Position numbers and translations under genes: made by a program
The notes under the pieces: generated by a model
Seen by the model: the letters and a program-made list of their open reading frames with translations, nothing else
Told to the model about the DNA's origin: nothing
Databases searched by the model: none
DNA from: Nocardioides aquaticus
Lineage (GTDB): Bacteria > Actinomycetota > Actinomycetes > Propionibacteriales > Nocardioidaceae
Length of the DNA stretch: 64,000 bases
Direction: 5' to 3'
NCBI RefSeq assembly: GCF_018459925.1
Contig: NZ_CP075371.1
Location: 682,001 to 746,000 of the forward strand
Part shown: positions 1 through 6,733 of the stretch, piece by piece
Numbering within the stretch: position 1 is the stretch's first letter
Layout of the letters: each line of letters starts with the position of its first letter

Positions 1-260
1 GCGTGCAGGAGGCCGCGCTGCGCTGCTACGACGCGTTGGGCTGCCGGCACTACGGGCTCTTCGACTTCCGGGTCGACCCCGACGGCGAGCCGTACTTCCT
101 CGAGGCCGGCCTCTACTGCTCCTACGCCCGCACCAGCGTCGTGGCCGTGATGGCCGGCGCCGCCGGGATCGACCTCGACCGGCTGTTCGCCCTCGCCGTC
201 GACGACGCCCTCACCAGCCCCCCAGCCAGCCCTGCCGCCCGTCCCCGACCCCAGGAGTGA
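1..260 (+). CDS. ATP-grasp (D-Ala-D-Ala ligase-like) protein, C-terminal fragment
   Basis: The gene runs in from the left edge, so only about the last 85 residues are visible and the reading frame begins at base 3. The segment YGLFDFRVDPDG followed by PYFLEAGLYCSYA resembles the Mg/ATP-binding end of ATP-grasp ligases of the D-alanine-D-alanine ligase group, where the glutamate of the FLE triad binds metal. The C-terminus is a Pro/Ala-rich tail. The stop codon overlaps the ribosome-binding region of the dioxygenase gene downstream, so the two are probably co-transcribed and may act on one small-molecule substrate. The substrate cannot be told from this fragment. Confidence 0.6.
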   Translation, partial: VQEAALRCYDALGCRHYGLFDFRVDPDGEPYFLEAGLYCSYARTSVVAVMAGAAGIDLDRLFALAVDDALTSPPASPAARPRPQE

Positions 261-262
261 CC

Positions 263-1039
263 ATGCAGACCGAGATCCTCGAGCCCGTCGGCGTCCGCGT
301 CACCGACGTCGACCTGACCCACCCCGACGCCGACCTGTGGCCGGTGCTGCGCGCGCTGCTCGCCGAGCACGGTGTGGCGGTGCTGCCCGGCCAGGAGATC
401 GACGACGACGCGTTCCTCGCCTTCCTGCAGGGCTTCGGCGAGCTCGCCTTCACCGCGGGCGAGACGCCCCTGGAGGGCTACCCCGACCTGAACCTGATCA
501 GCAACGTCGGGCGCGAGACGCCGCCGGTGAGCAACTTCCACGTCGACACCTCCTACGTCGCGCAGCCCCCGGCGTACACCGCGCTGCGCGCGGTGAGCAT
601 CCCCGCGGCCGGCGGCGCGACGCAGTTCACCAACCAGTACCGCGCCTACGAGACGCTGCCGGCCGACCTGTGCGAGACGCTCGAGGGCCGCACGATCACC
701 CACGTGGTGACCGGCGTCGACCTCGGCCCCGACGACGAGGCCGCCGCCGACCACCCGGTCTTCCGCCCGCACCCGGTCACCGGCCGCCCGGCGCTGTACC
801 TGACCAGCCCGAAGCGCTGCTCGGCGATCAGCGGGATGAGCCCGGCGGAGACCGAGGAGACGGTCGCGACGCTGCTGGCCCACTCCACCCGCCCCGAGAA
901 CGTCCTCGACCACGCCTGGGCGCCCGGCGACGTCGTGATCTGGGACAACGCCGCCGTCCTCCACCGTGCCGACCACGCCGGCGTCGTGGGCGACCGGGTC
1001 ATGCACCGCGGGATGGTCGGGGCGTACGCCGCGGGCTGA
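263..1039 (+). CDS. TauD/TfdA-family Fe(II)/2-oxoglutarate dioxygenase
   Basis: This 258-residue protein has the facial-triad signature of 2-oxoglutarate-dependent dioxygenases: H93 and D95 in NFHVDTS, the distal histidine at about H234 in AVLHRADH, and a 2-oxoglutarate-binding arginine near R249. Length fits the TauD/TfdA family, which hydroxylates small acids, amino acids or carrier-bound substrates. ATG263 is preferred over the overlapping GTG257 because the AGGAG at 253-257 lies 5 nt before it. The gene follows the ATP-grasp gene closely. That pairing suggests an amino-acid-modifying or peptide-like pathway, but the substrate is unknown. Confidence 0.8.
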   Translation: MQTEILEPVGVRVTDVDLTHPDADLWPVLRALLAEHGVAVLPGQEIDDDAFLAFLQGFGELAFTAGETPLEGYPDLNLISNVGRETPPVSNFHVDTSYVAQPPAYTALRAVSIPAAGGATQFTNQYRAYETLPADLCETLEGRTITHVVTGVDLGPDDEAAADHPVFRPHPVTGRPALYLTSPKRCSAISGMSPAETEETVATLLAHSTRPENVLDHAWAPGDVVIWDNAAVLHRADHAGVVGDRVMHRGMVGAYAAG

Positions 1040-1042
1040 CCC

Positions 1043-1261
1043 TCAGCAGCACCGACCCTGGGTCGCGCCCTCCCGCACGTGGTCGCGGTGGCGCTCGAAC
1101 GCGCGGCGGGTCATCGGCTCGGTGCCGTCGCGGTCGCAGCGGGCCAGGTACTCGTCCCACTTCGCCTCGCCGCTGAGCTCCCGGGCGTACCAGCGCACGC
1201 CGGCCAGCGCCCGGCGTACGGGCCCCGGGCCCGGCACGGCCCGCGCCGTCGGGGCGCTCAC
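1043..1261 (-). CDS. YbdD/YjiX-family small protein (CstA partner)
   Basis: This 72-residue protein has the features of the DUF466 (YbdD/YjiX) family: a W-Y core (GVRWYARELSGEAKWDEYLARC) and a basic, Cys-ending C-terminus. In many bacteria such proteins are encoded directly after cstA/btsT peptide or pyruvate transporter genes. The GTG start overlaps the cstA stop codon by 4 bp (GTGA), implying translational coupling. The exact molecular role of the family is not established; a link to transporter activity is inferred from this conserved pairing. Confidence 0.8.
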   Translation of the reverse strand: MSAPTARAVPGPGPVRRALAGVRWYARELSGEAKWDEYLARCDRDGTEPMTRRAFERHRDHVREGATQGRCC

Positions 1262-3462
1262 CGTCGGGCCCCCACGTCCTCGTGCTGCCGCTCCTCCCAG
1301 GCGCGCACGGCCTCCTTCTCCTCCGCCGTGGCGACGAAGTCGGCCGGGGCGACCAGCTGCGAGGGCTGGGCCGGGACCTCGGTGGTCGGCAGCGACCCGC
1401 GGCTGATCGCGCGCACCCACACCAGCACGGCGTTCGCGAGGATCACCAGCACGAGCACTGCGAAGCTGGCCTGCAGGATCCCGTTGAGGGTCGAGTTGAA
1501 GACGACGGTGTCCATCTGGCTCGCGTCCGTCGCCGGGGCGAGCACCTCGCCGGCGTCGCGGGCGGCGCGGTAGCGGTCGGCCTGGGCGAAGTACCCGATC
1601 AGCGGGTTGTCGGAGAAGACCTTCTGGTAGCTCGCGGTCATCGTCACCACGAGGTCCCACACCAGCGGGATGCCCGGCACCCAGACCCACCTCAGCCAGC
1701 CGTGCTTGAGGAACAGCGTCACGCAGAGCGTCAGCGCGATCGCGGCCAGGAGCTGGTTGGCGATGCCGAACAGCGGGAAGAGCTGGTTGATGCCGCCCAG
1801 CGGGTCGGTCACCCCGACGTAGAGCATGTAGCCCCAGCAGGCGACCACGACCGCCGAGGCCGACCACGACGCGGGCTTCCAGGAGGTGTCGCCGAAGCGC
1901 TTCCAGACGTTGCCGACGGTGTCTTGGAGCATGAAGCGGCCCACGCGGGTGCCGGCGTCGACGGCGGTCAGGATGAACAGCGCCTCGAACATGATCGCGA
2001 AGTGGTACCAGAACGCCGCCAGCCCGCCGCCGAACGCGGTGGCGAAGATCTGCGAGATGCCGAAGGCCAGCGTCGGGGCGCCACCGGTGCGCGAGACCAG
2101 GTCCTCCTCGACCGACGCCGCCGCGGCCTCGAGGGTCTCGGGGGTCAGCGTGAAGCCGAGGCCGTTGACGAACTCGGTCGCGCCCTGGATGGTGCCGCCG
2201 GTCGCGGCCGCCGGGGAGTTGATGGCGAAGTAGAGGCCCTGGTCGATGACGCTGGCCGCGATCAGCGCGGAGATGGCCACGAAGGACTCCATCAGCATGC
2301 CGCCGTAGCCGATCATCCGGACCTGGTTCTCCTTGGCCAGCATCTTCGGCGTCGTGCCGGAGCCGATCAGGGCGTGGAAGCCGGACAGCGCGCCGCAGGC
2401 GATGGTGATGAAGAGGAACGGGAACAGCGACCCGGCGAAGACCGGGCCCTCGCCGCTCGAGGCGAAGTCGGTGACGGCCTGGTTCTCCAGCACCGGGCGG
2501 GCCAGCACGAGGCCGACCGCCAGCAGCAGGATGACGCCGATCTTCATGAACGTCGACAGGTAGTCGCGCGGGGTCAGCAGCATCCACACCGGCAGGATCG
2601 AGGCGACGAAGCCGTACAGCACCAGCGCGATGGTCAGCGTCTCCGGCGAGAGGGTGAGGGTGTCGCCGAGCGCGCTGTTCTCGACGTAGCCGCCGCCGAT
2701 GATCGCGGCGAGCAGCAGCACGACGCCGATCCCGGTGACCTCGAGGACCTTGCCGGGACGCCAGAAGCGCAGGTAGAAGCCCATCAGCAGCGCGATCGGG
2801 ATGGTCAGCCCGATCGAGAACACGCCCCACGGCGACTCCGCCAGGGCGTTGACCACGACCAGCGCCAGCACCGCGAGCAGGATGATCATGATCGCGAAGA
2901 CCGCGATCAGCGCGGCGGTGCCGCCGACCACGCCGATCTCCTCGCGCACCATCTGGCCCAGCGACTTGCCGTCGCGGCGCATCGAGAAGAACAGCACGAC
3001 CATGTCCTGCACCGCGCCGGCGGCGATCACGCCGACGACGATCCAGATCGTGCCGGGCAGGTAGCCCATCTGGGCGGCCAGGACCGGCCCGACCAGCGGA
3101 CCGGCGCCGGCGATCGCGGCGAAGTGGTGCCCGAAGAGCACCCGGCGGTCGGTGACCTCGAAGTCGGTGCCGTTCTCCAGCCGCTCGGCCGGGGTGGCCC
3201 GCGTGTCGTCGAGCTGCAGCACCCGGCGCGCGATGAACCGCGAGTAGAAGCGGTAGGCGATCAGGTACGACGACAGCGCCGCGAACAGGATCCACAGCGC
3301 CGAGACGGACTCGCCGCGGCTGAGCGCGAGGACGACCCAGCAGGTGGCCCCGACGAGGGCGACGAGCACCCAGACGGCGATCGAGCGCGGGGTGGCGCGG
3401 TCCGCGCGGCGCGGCTGCGGGGCCGCGTCCCCGGGTGGTCGCGAGGTGGTGGACGTGGACAT
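1258..3462 (-). CDS. cstA: Carbon starvation protein CstA family transporter
   Basis: A 734-residue polytopic membrane protein of the CstA/BtsT family, which imports peptides or pyruvate during carbon limitation. Family hallmarks are the segment GHHFAAIAGAGPLVGPVLAAQ, the GTTPKMLAKE segment, and many hydrophobic helices from about residue 28 onward. The ATG at 3462 has a strong GGAGGAG ribosome-binding site just upstream. A longer in-frame extension to about 3735 is rejected because it lacks a start signal and reads as low-complexity shadow sequence. The YbdD gene follows with a 4-bp overlap. A CRP-like palindrome lies in the leader region. Confidence 0.93.
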   Translation of the reverse strand: MSTSTTSRPPGDAAPQPRRADRATPRSIAVWVLVALVGATCWVVLALSRGESVSALWILFAALSSYLIAYRFYSRFIARRVLQLDDTRATPAERLENGTDFEVTDRRVLFGHHFAAIAGAGPLVGPVLAAQMGYLPGTIWIVVGVIAAGAVQDMVVLFFSMRRDGKSLGQMVREEIGVVGGTAALIAVFAIMIILLAVLALVVVNALAESPWGVFSIGLTIPIALLMGFYLRFWRPGKVLEVTGIGVVLLLAAIIGGGYVENSALGDTLTLSPETLTIALVLYGFVASILPVWMLLTPRDYLSTFMKIGVILLLAVGLVLARPVLENQAVTDFASSGEGPVFAGSLFPFLFITIACGALSGFHALIGSGTTPKMLAKENQVRMIGYGGMLMESFVAISALIAASVIDQGLYFAINSPAAATGGTIQGATEFVNGLGFTLTPETLEAAAASVEEDLVSRTGGAPTLAFGISQIFATAFGGGLAAFWYHFAIMFEALFILTAVDAGTRVGRFMLQDTVGNVWKRFGDTSWKPASWSASAVVVACWGYMLYVGVTDPLGGINQLFPLFGIANQLLAAIALTLCVTLFLKHGWLRWVWVPGIPLVWDLVVTMTASYQKVFSDNPLIGYFAQADRYRAARDAGEVLAPATDASQMDTVVFNSTLNGILQASFAVLVLVILANAVLVWVRAISRGSLPTTEVPAQPSQLVAPADFVATAEEKEAVRAWEERQHEDVGARR

Positions 3463-3484
3463 GGGATCTCCTCCGAGCAGGATG

Positions 3485-3503
3485 GTGAGCGTCGTCACGT
3501 TAC
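3485..3503 (-). promoter_or_regulatory. cstA promoter with CRP/GlxR-like palindrome
   Basis: On the minus strand the hexamer TAACGT (3498-3503) fits an actinobacterial -10 element and would give a leader of about 30 nt. Next to it lies GTGA-N6-TCAC (3485-3498), matching most of the CRP/GlxR consensus TGTGA-N6-TCACA. cstA is controlled by CRP in enterobacteria, so cAMP-type control here is a reasonable guess. The position close to +1 would favour repression from this promoter. Confidence 0.4.
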
Positions 3504-3592
3504 CTCCGCGAGGCGCCCGCGCGCCGCACGCCCGCCGTACGGGGGCGCGCCCGGGCCGCGCGTGGCGACCCGGAAGGGGGGTGTGGTGTGAG

Positions 3593-3598
3593 TACCGT
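3593..3598 (+). promoter_or_regulatory. -10 hexamer of a leaderless promoter
   Basis: TACCGT followed by exactly 6 nt and then ATG3605, the spacing expected when transcription starts at the start codon. It supports the reality of the short ORF that follows. Confidence 0.5.
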
Positions 3599-3604
3599 GC
3601 GGCC

Positions 3605-3709
3605 ATGTCCACCACGACCTGGCTCGTCCTGCTCGTCCTGGTGCTCGCGGTCCCGCTGGCCGCGTGGGCCGGGGTACGCCTGCTGCGCGACCCGCATCGC
3701 AAGCGCTGA
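3605..3709 (+). CDS. Small single-pass membrane protein (34 aa)
   Basis: A 34-residue ORF with a polar start (MSTTTW), one hydrophobic helix of about 20 residues (LVLLVLVLAVPLAAWAGV) and a basic tail ending DPHRKR, the layout of an inner-membrane miniprotein with its C-terminus likely on the cytoplasmic side. A TACCGT hexamer 6 nt upstream of the ATG fits leaderless expression. No homologue is recognised, and the length alone cannot exclude chance. It lies 43 bp upstream of the DUF4190 gene and may share its transcript. Confidence 0.5.
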   Translation: MSTTTWLVLLVLVLAVPLAAWAGVRLLRDPHRKR

Positions 3710-3752
3710 CCACCCCCAGGCCCGTCTTCCCCCACCGCAAGGAGTCCCTGCC

Positions 3753-4247
3753 ATGACCCAGCCCCCTCCCGAGAGCCCGTACGGCAACAACCCGAACCAG
3801 CCGGGCCAGCCGAACCCCTACGGCAGCCAGCCCGACCAGTACGGCAACCAGCCGAACCAGTACGGCAACCAGCCGCCTCAGTACGGCAACCAGCAGTACG
3901 GCGGCCAGCCGCAGTCGCAGAAGAAGGGCCTGGCCATCACCGCGCTGGTGCTCGGCATCCTGGGCCTGCTCGGCAGCATCTTCGTGGTCGGCGGCCTGCT
4001 GAGCATCTTCGCGATCATCCTCGGCGTCGTCGCGCTGATCCAGAGCAGGAAGCCGACGCACGGCGGCAAGGGCCTGGCCATCTCCGGCATCGTGCTGGGG
4101 GTGATCGGCCTGGTGATCGCCGGCGCGATCCTCGCCTTCGTCGGATCGATCTTCGGCGACATCGCCCAGTGCGTCGACGACGCCGGCGGCGACCAGGCCG
4201 CGATCGACCAGTGCGAGCGGGAGTTCAACGAGCAGTACACGAACTGA
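3753..4247 (+). CDS. DUF4190-type membrane protein with Tyr/Gln/Asn-rich N-terminus
   Basis: This 164-residue protein starts with about 50 residues of P-Y-G-N-Q repeats (several QYGNQP copies) followed by two hydrophobic helices in KKGLAITALVLGILGLLGS and GKGLAISGIVLGVIGLV. The paired (K)GLAI-x-G/A-x-VLG motif is typical of DUF4190 proteins. The C-terminus is acidic with two cysteines. AAGGAG at 3739-3744 marks ATG3753 as the start. Function is unknown for the family. A perfect 13-bp hairpin terminator follows 22 bp after the stop. Confidence 0.8.
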   Translation: MTQPPPESPYGNNPNQPGQPNPYGSQPDQYGNQPNQYGNQPPQYGNQQYGGQPQSQKKGLAITALVLGILGLLGSIFVVGGLLSIFAIILGVVALIQSRKPTHGGKGLAISGIVLGVIGLVIAGAILAFVGSIFGDIAQCVDDAGGDQAAIDQCEREFNEQYTN

Positions 4248-4269
4248 CGCACGACCCCGTACGCCCACC

Positions 4270-4299
4270 GAGGCCCCCGTCGTCCGCGACGGGGGCCTC
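4270..4299. terminator. Bidirectional hairpin terminator
   Basis: A perfect 13-bp GC-rich stem (GAGGCCCCCGTCG and its complement) with a TCCG tetraloop lies between two convergent genes, the DUF4190 protein and the MDR oxidoreductase. No U-tract is present, as is usual in high-GC actinobacteria. Confidence 0.75.
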
Positions 4300-4316
4300 G
4301 CTGCGTTCGCGGGGGA

Positions 4317-5345
4317 TCAGGCGCGGACCGTGAGGACGACCTTGCCGATCGTCGAGCCGGACGCGAGCTGGCGGTGCGCCGCGCGCAGGGTCGCGGCGTC
4401 GAGTCCCTCGACGACGGTGGTCGCGGTGTGGCGCAGCGTGCCGGCGTCGACCAGGCGGGCGACCTCGTCCAGGAGCCGGCCCTGCTCGACCAGGTCGGCG
4501 GTGCCCTGCATCGAGCGGGTGAACATCAGCTCCCAGCGCCACGCGATCGACTTGCCCTTGAGCGGCAGCAGGTCGAGCTGCTCGGGGTCGTCGATGGCCA
4601 CGACCTCGCCGAAGGGCCGCAGCACCTCGGCGAACGCCTCGACGTTGCCGGCCGAGTGGGCGGTGAAGACGAGGTCGACCCCGTCCGGGGCGATCTCCCG
4701 CACCGCGGCCACGAGGTCGTGGCGGTCGACGACGTGGTGCGCTCCGAGCCCCTGCACCCACTCCCGGCTCTCCTCGCGGCCCGCGGTCGCCACGACGGTG
4801 AGTCCCGTCAGCTGCCGGGCGAGCTGCACCAGCACCGACCCGACGCCGCCGGCACCGCCCACGACCAGCAGCGTGCCGGTGCGCCCGCGGTCGCCCGGGG
4901 TCAGGCCGAACCGGTCGAAGAGCGTCTCCCACGCGGTGATCGCCGTCAGCGGCAGCGACGCCGCCTGCGCGTGGTCGAGCGTGGCCGGCTTGTGCCCGAC
5001 GACCCGCTCGTCGACCAGGTGCAGCCCGGCGTCGGTGCCCGGCCGGGTCAGGTCGCCGGCGTAGTAGACCTCGTCGCCCGGGCCGAAACGCGTCACCGCG
5101 GAACCGACGGACTCGACCACGCCGGAGGCGTCCCAGCCGAGCTGGCGCGTGCCCTCGGTCAGGCCGGCGTGGACCTTGGTGTCGACCGGGTTGACCGACA
5201 CCGCGGCCACTCGTACCCGGAGGTCGTGACCCTCGGGCGCGGCCACCTCGACGGTGGTCTCGGCGAAGGCGTCCTCGTCGTCGGGCCCGCGGCCGCCGCG
5301 GGCCACCCAGGCGGTCGTGGTGGTGGGGGCGGGGGTGCTGGTCAT
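4317..5345 (-). CDS. Zinc-less MDR oxidoreductase, quinone oxidoreductase-like
   Basis: A 342-residue medium-chain dehydrogenase/reductase. The N-terminal GroES-like half contains NPVDTKVHAG and the Rossmann half has the nucleotide motif VVGGAGGVGSVLVQLAR at about residues 160-176. The NPVD motif and the lack of structural-zinc cysteines place it with NADPH:quinone reductases and zinc-binding-like ADH1 homologues (YhfP/QOR group). The ATG at 5345 follows a GAGGAG site, so longer upstream readings are unlikely. Substrate is unknown; quinones or enals are usual for the family. Confidence 0.85.
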   Translation of the reverse strand: MTSTPAPTTTTAWVARGGRGPDDEDAFAETTVEVAAPEGHDLRVRVAAVSVNPVDTKVHAGLTEGTRQLGWDASGVVESVGSAVTRFGPGDEVYYAGDLTRPGTDAGLHLVDERVVGHKPATLDHAQAASLPLTAITAWETLFDRFGLTPGDRGRTGTLLVVGGAGGVGSVLVQLARQLTGLTVVATAGREESREWVQGLGAHHVVDRHDLVAAVREIAPDGVDLVFTAHSAGNVEAFAEVLRPFGEVVAIDDPEQLDLLPLKGKSIAWRWELMFTRSMQGTADLVEQGRLLDEVARLVDAGTLRHTATTVVEGLDAATLRAAHRQLASGSTIGKVVLTVRA

Positions 5346-5444
5346 CGGGCTCCTCGGGTCGGCGCTGGTCGGCGGCACAACCACCGTGGCGGCCGCCGTG
5401 TTCCGTCGCCTCACCGGTCGCGCCGGCCGGTGCCGCAGACACGA

Positions 5445-5475
5445 CATCCCCGCCACCGGTGCGGTGACGGGGATG
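5445..5475 (-). terminator. Hairpin terminator after the Arg-rich small ORF
   Basis: Arms CATCCCCG and CGGGGATG enclose an inner ACC/GGT pair, giving a stable stem about 27 nt after the small ORF's stop codon and about 100 bp upstream of the MDR oxidoreductase start. It could separate these two same-strand genes. Confidence 0.55.
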
Positions 5476-5501
5476 CGCGCGGAGCTCGCTGCGGGTGTCG
5501 G

Positions 5502-5648
5502 TCAGTTGGTGCGCGAGCGCGACCGGCTGCGGCGGTTGCGCCGGCGGTTGCGCCGGCGGCGTCGACCGTCCCGGCTGCGCGAGTCGGTGTTGTCGCCGCG
5601 GGCGGCGACGGCGGGGGTGAGGGCGGTGAAGATGCCGGACCGGGCCAT
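5502..5648 (-). CDS. Arg-rich small basic protein (48 aa)
   Basis: A 48-residue ORF with a short hydrophobic start (MARSGIFTALTPAVAARG) and a C-terminal half of Arg, Asn and Ser runs (RRRRRNRRRNRRSRSRSR). AGGAG is 6 nt before the ATG, and a hairpin terminator follows the stop, so it looks like a complete small transcription unit. The charge pattern suggests nucleic-acid or ribosome binding. No family is recognised. Low-complexity Arg runs arise easily in GC-rich DNA, so the call rests on the ribosome-binding site and terminator. Confidence 0.5.
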   Translation of the reverse strand: MARSGIFTALTPAVAARGDNTDSRSRDGRRRRRNRRRNRRSRSRSRTN

Positions 5649-5781
5649 GGGGTGCTCCTGGGGTTCGTGGTCCCCCGCGTCCGCGGGGCTGATGTCATGA
5701 ACCTTGGCTGGCCCCGGTGAGGGGGCCGTGAGACGCCGATGAGAGACCACTCACCTCGGGCGCCGCGCCCGGCCGGGGCGG

Positions 5782-6468
5782 CTACGCCCGCCGGGCCAGG
5801 TCGCGCCGGACCGCCGGCAGCTCGGCGGCGTCGGTGACCTCGTGGGCGGGGGCGGGCCCGTCGGGGTCCACGGCATGGCCCGGACGGACCAGCCGGACGA
5901 CGTCGATGCCGGCCTCGAGCGCGCCGCGCACGTCGCGCGCCGAGGCGGCCACGTGGATGAGCCGGTCGGGCGCGGCCGCGTCGACGGCGGCGGCGTAGAT
6001 CCGCGGGTCCGGCTTGAAGGCGCCGAGCCGCTGCGAGCTCAGCACCAGGGACGGGTCGACGAGCGCGTGGGCCCGGGTCAGCCGGGCCAGGTCGTCGTCG
6101 ACGTTCGACAGCAGCCCCACCCGCGCCTGCTCGGCGACCGCGGCGACGCCGGCAGCGACGTCGGGCCACAGCGGCCAGTCGCCCGCCCCGGCGTGCAGCT
6201 CGGCGAGGTCGGCCCCGGCGAGGGCCGGGTCGACGCCGAGGGCGCCGTAGGCCTCCGCGAGGGCGCCCAGCGAGACCTCGCGGAACGAGGTGGGGTGCTC
6301 GGCGGTGCGCTGGGCGGCCTTGTTGCAGCCGTCCCACCGGTCGTAGAGCTCCTCACCGGTCTGCGACCACCCGCGCCGCCGGGCGATCGCGTCGAACGTG
6401 CGGGAGGCGCCGGTGCGGGTGTCGGTGAGGGCGCTGAACAGGTCGAAGGTGACGATCACGCCGCCCAT
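5782..6468 (-). CDS. HAD-superfamily hydrolase, haloacid dehalogenase type II-like
   Basis: A 228-residue protein with HAD motifs in order: motif I DLFSALTD near residue 9 (nucleophilic Asp), motif II LLSNVDDD (Ser), the conserved lysine in GAFKPDPRIY, and the distal motif IHVAASARDVRGALEAG. The order and length match L-2-haloacid dehalogenase-like and phosphoglycolate phosphatase-like enzymes. ATG6468 follows GTGAGG and starts directly on the beta-strand of motif I. Its 5' region is occupied by two large inverted-repeat segments. The substrate is unknown. Confidence 0.82.
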   Translation of the reverse strand: MGGVIVTFDLFSALTDTRTGASRTFDAIARRRGWSQTGEELYDRWDGCNKAAQRTAEHPTSFREVSLGALAEAYGALGVDPALAGADLAELHAGAGDWPLWPDVAAGVAAVAEQARVGLLSNVDDDLARLTRAHALVDPSLVLSSQRLGAFKPDPRIYAAAVDAAAPDRLIHVAASARDVRGALEAGIDVVRLVRPGHAVDPDGPAPAHEVTDAAELPAVRRDLARRA

Positions 6469-6480
6469 CCTCACCGAGGC

Positions 6481-6588
6481 TGGTCGTCCTGCGTAGGGAA
6501 GGTGGACCCGCGGCCCCTGCTGCCCGCGTCGCTGCAGGTCAGCGGCTGCCCTGACCGCGCCTCGCGCGATCACTACGCGGGACGACCA
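6481..6588. repeat. 108-bp segment with 16-bp terminal inverted repeats
   Basis: Arms TGGTCGTCCTGCGTAG (6481-6496) and CTACGCGGGACGACCA (6573-6588) are complementary with one mismatch. An inner GGTCAG/CTGACC stem is present at 6537-6556. The segment starts 12 bp upstream of the HAD hydrolase start, so it would be transcribed as part of that gene's leader if the promoter lies further upstream. It could be a structured leader or a MITE-like remnant. Confidence 0.6.
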
Positions 6589-6596
6589 GGCGGATG

Positions 6597-6727
6597 CCGA
6601 CGGAAGAACGTACACAAGCCGTCCCGCCGTGAGCGCGACCAGAGACACACCTGGCTGACCTGGGACGATGCGGCACGGGCGGCGGCCAGATCGGGTCGGG
6701 ACCGGGTTGTGTACGTTCTTTCGTCGG
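6597..6727. repeat. 131-bp segment with 21-bp terminal inverted repeats
   Basis: The arms at 6597-6617 and 6707-6727 are complementary over 21 bp with one mismatch; the inner 14 bp (AAGAACGTACACAA and its complement) are perfect, and pairing continues inward after a small gap through GTCCCG/CGGGAC. It lies 8 bp from the preceding inverted-repeat segment and 6 bp from the end of the glycosyltransferase operon. No clean target-site duplication is visible. Confidence 0.65.
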
Positions 6728-6733
6728 CGGCGG

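Noticed and set aside
1282..3591. Long plus-strand reading frame opposite cstA (over 700 codons)
   Set aside because: Frame opposite a clear transporter gene; composition is Arg/Gly/His-rich and no family motifs appear. It is a GC-rich shadow.
3463..3735. Upstream extension of cstA
   Set aside because: No start signal, low-complexity sequence, and ATG3462 has a strong ribosome-binding site.
5782..6648. Longer HAD hydrolase starting near 6648
   Set aside because: The extra N-terminus would be translated from the inverted-repeat segments and has no homology. ATG6468 fits the family start.
6597..6727. LexA-type SOS box in the inverted arms (GAAC and GTTC)
   Set aside because: GAAC and GTTC are about 100 bp apart rather than separated by about 4 bp, so they cannot form one SOS operator.
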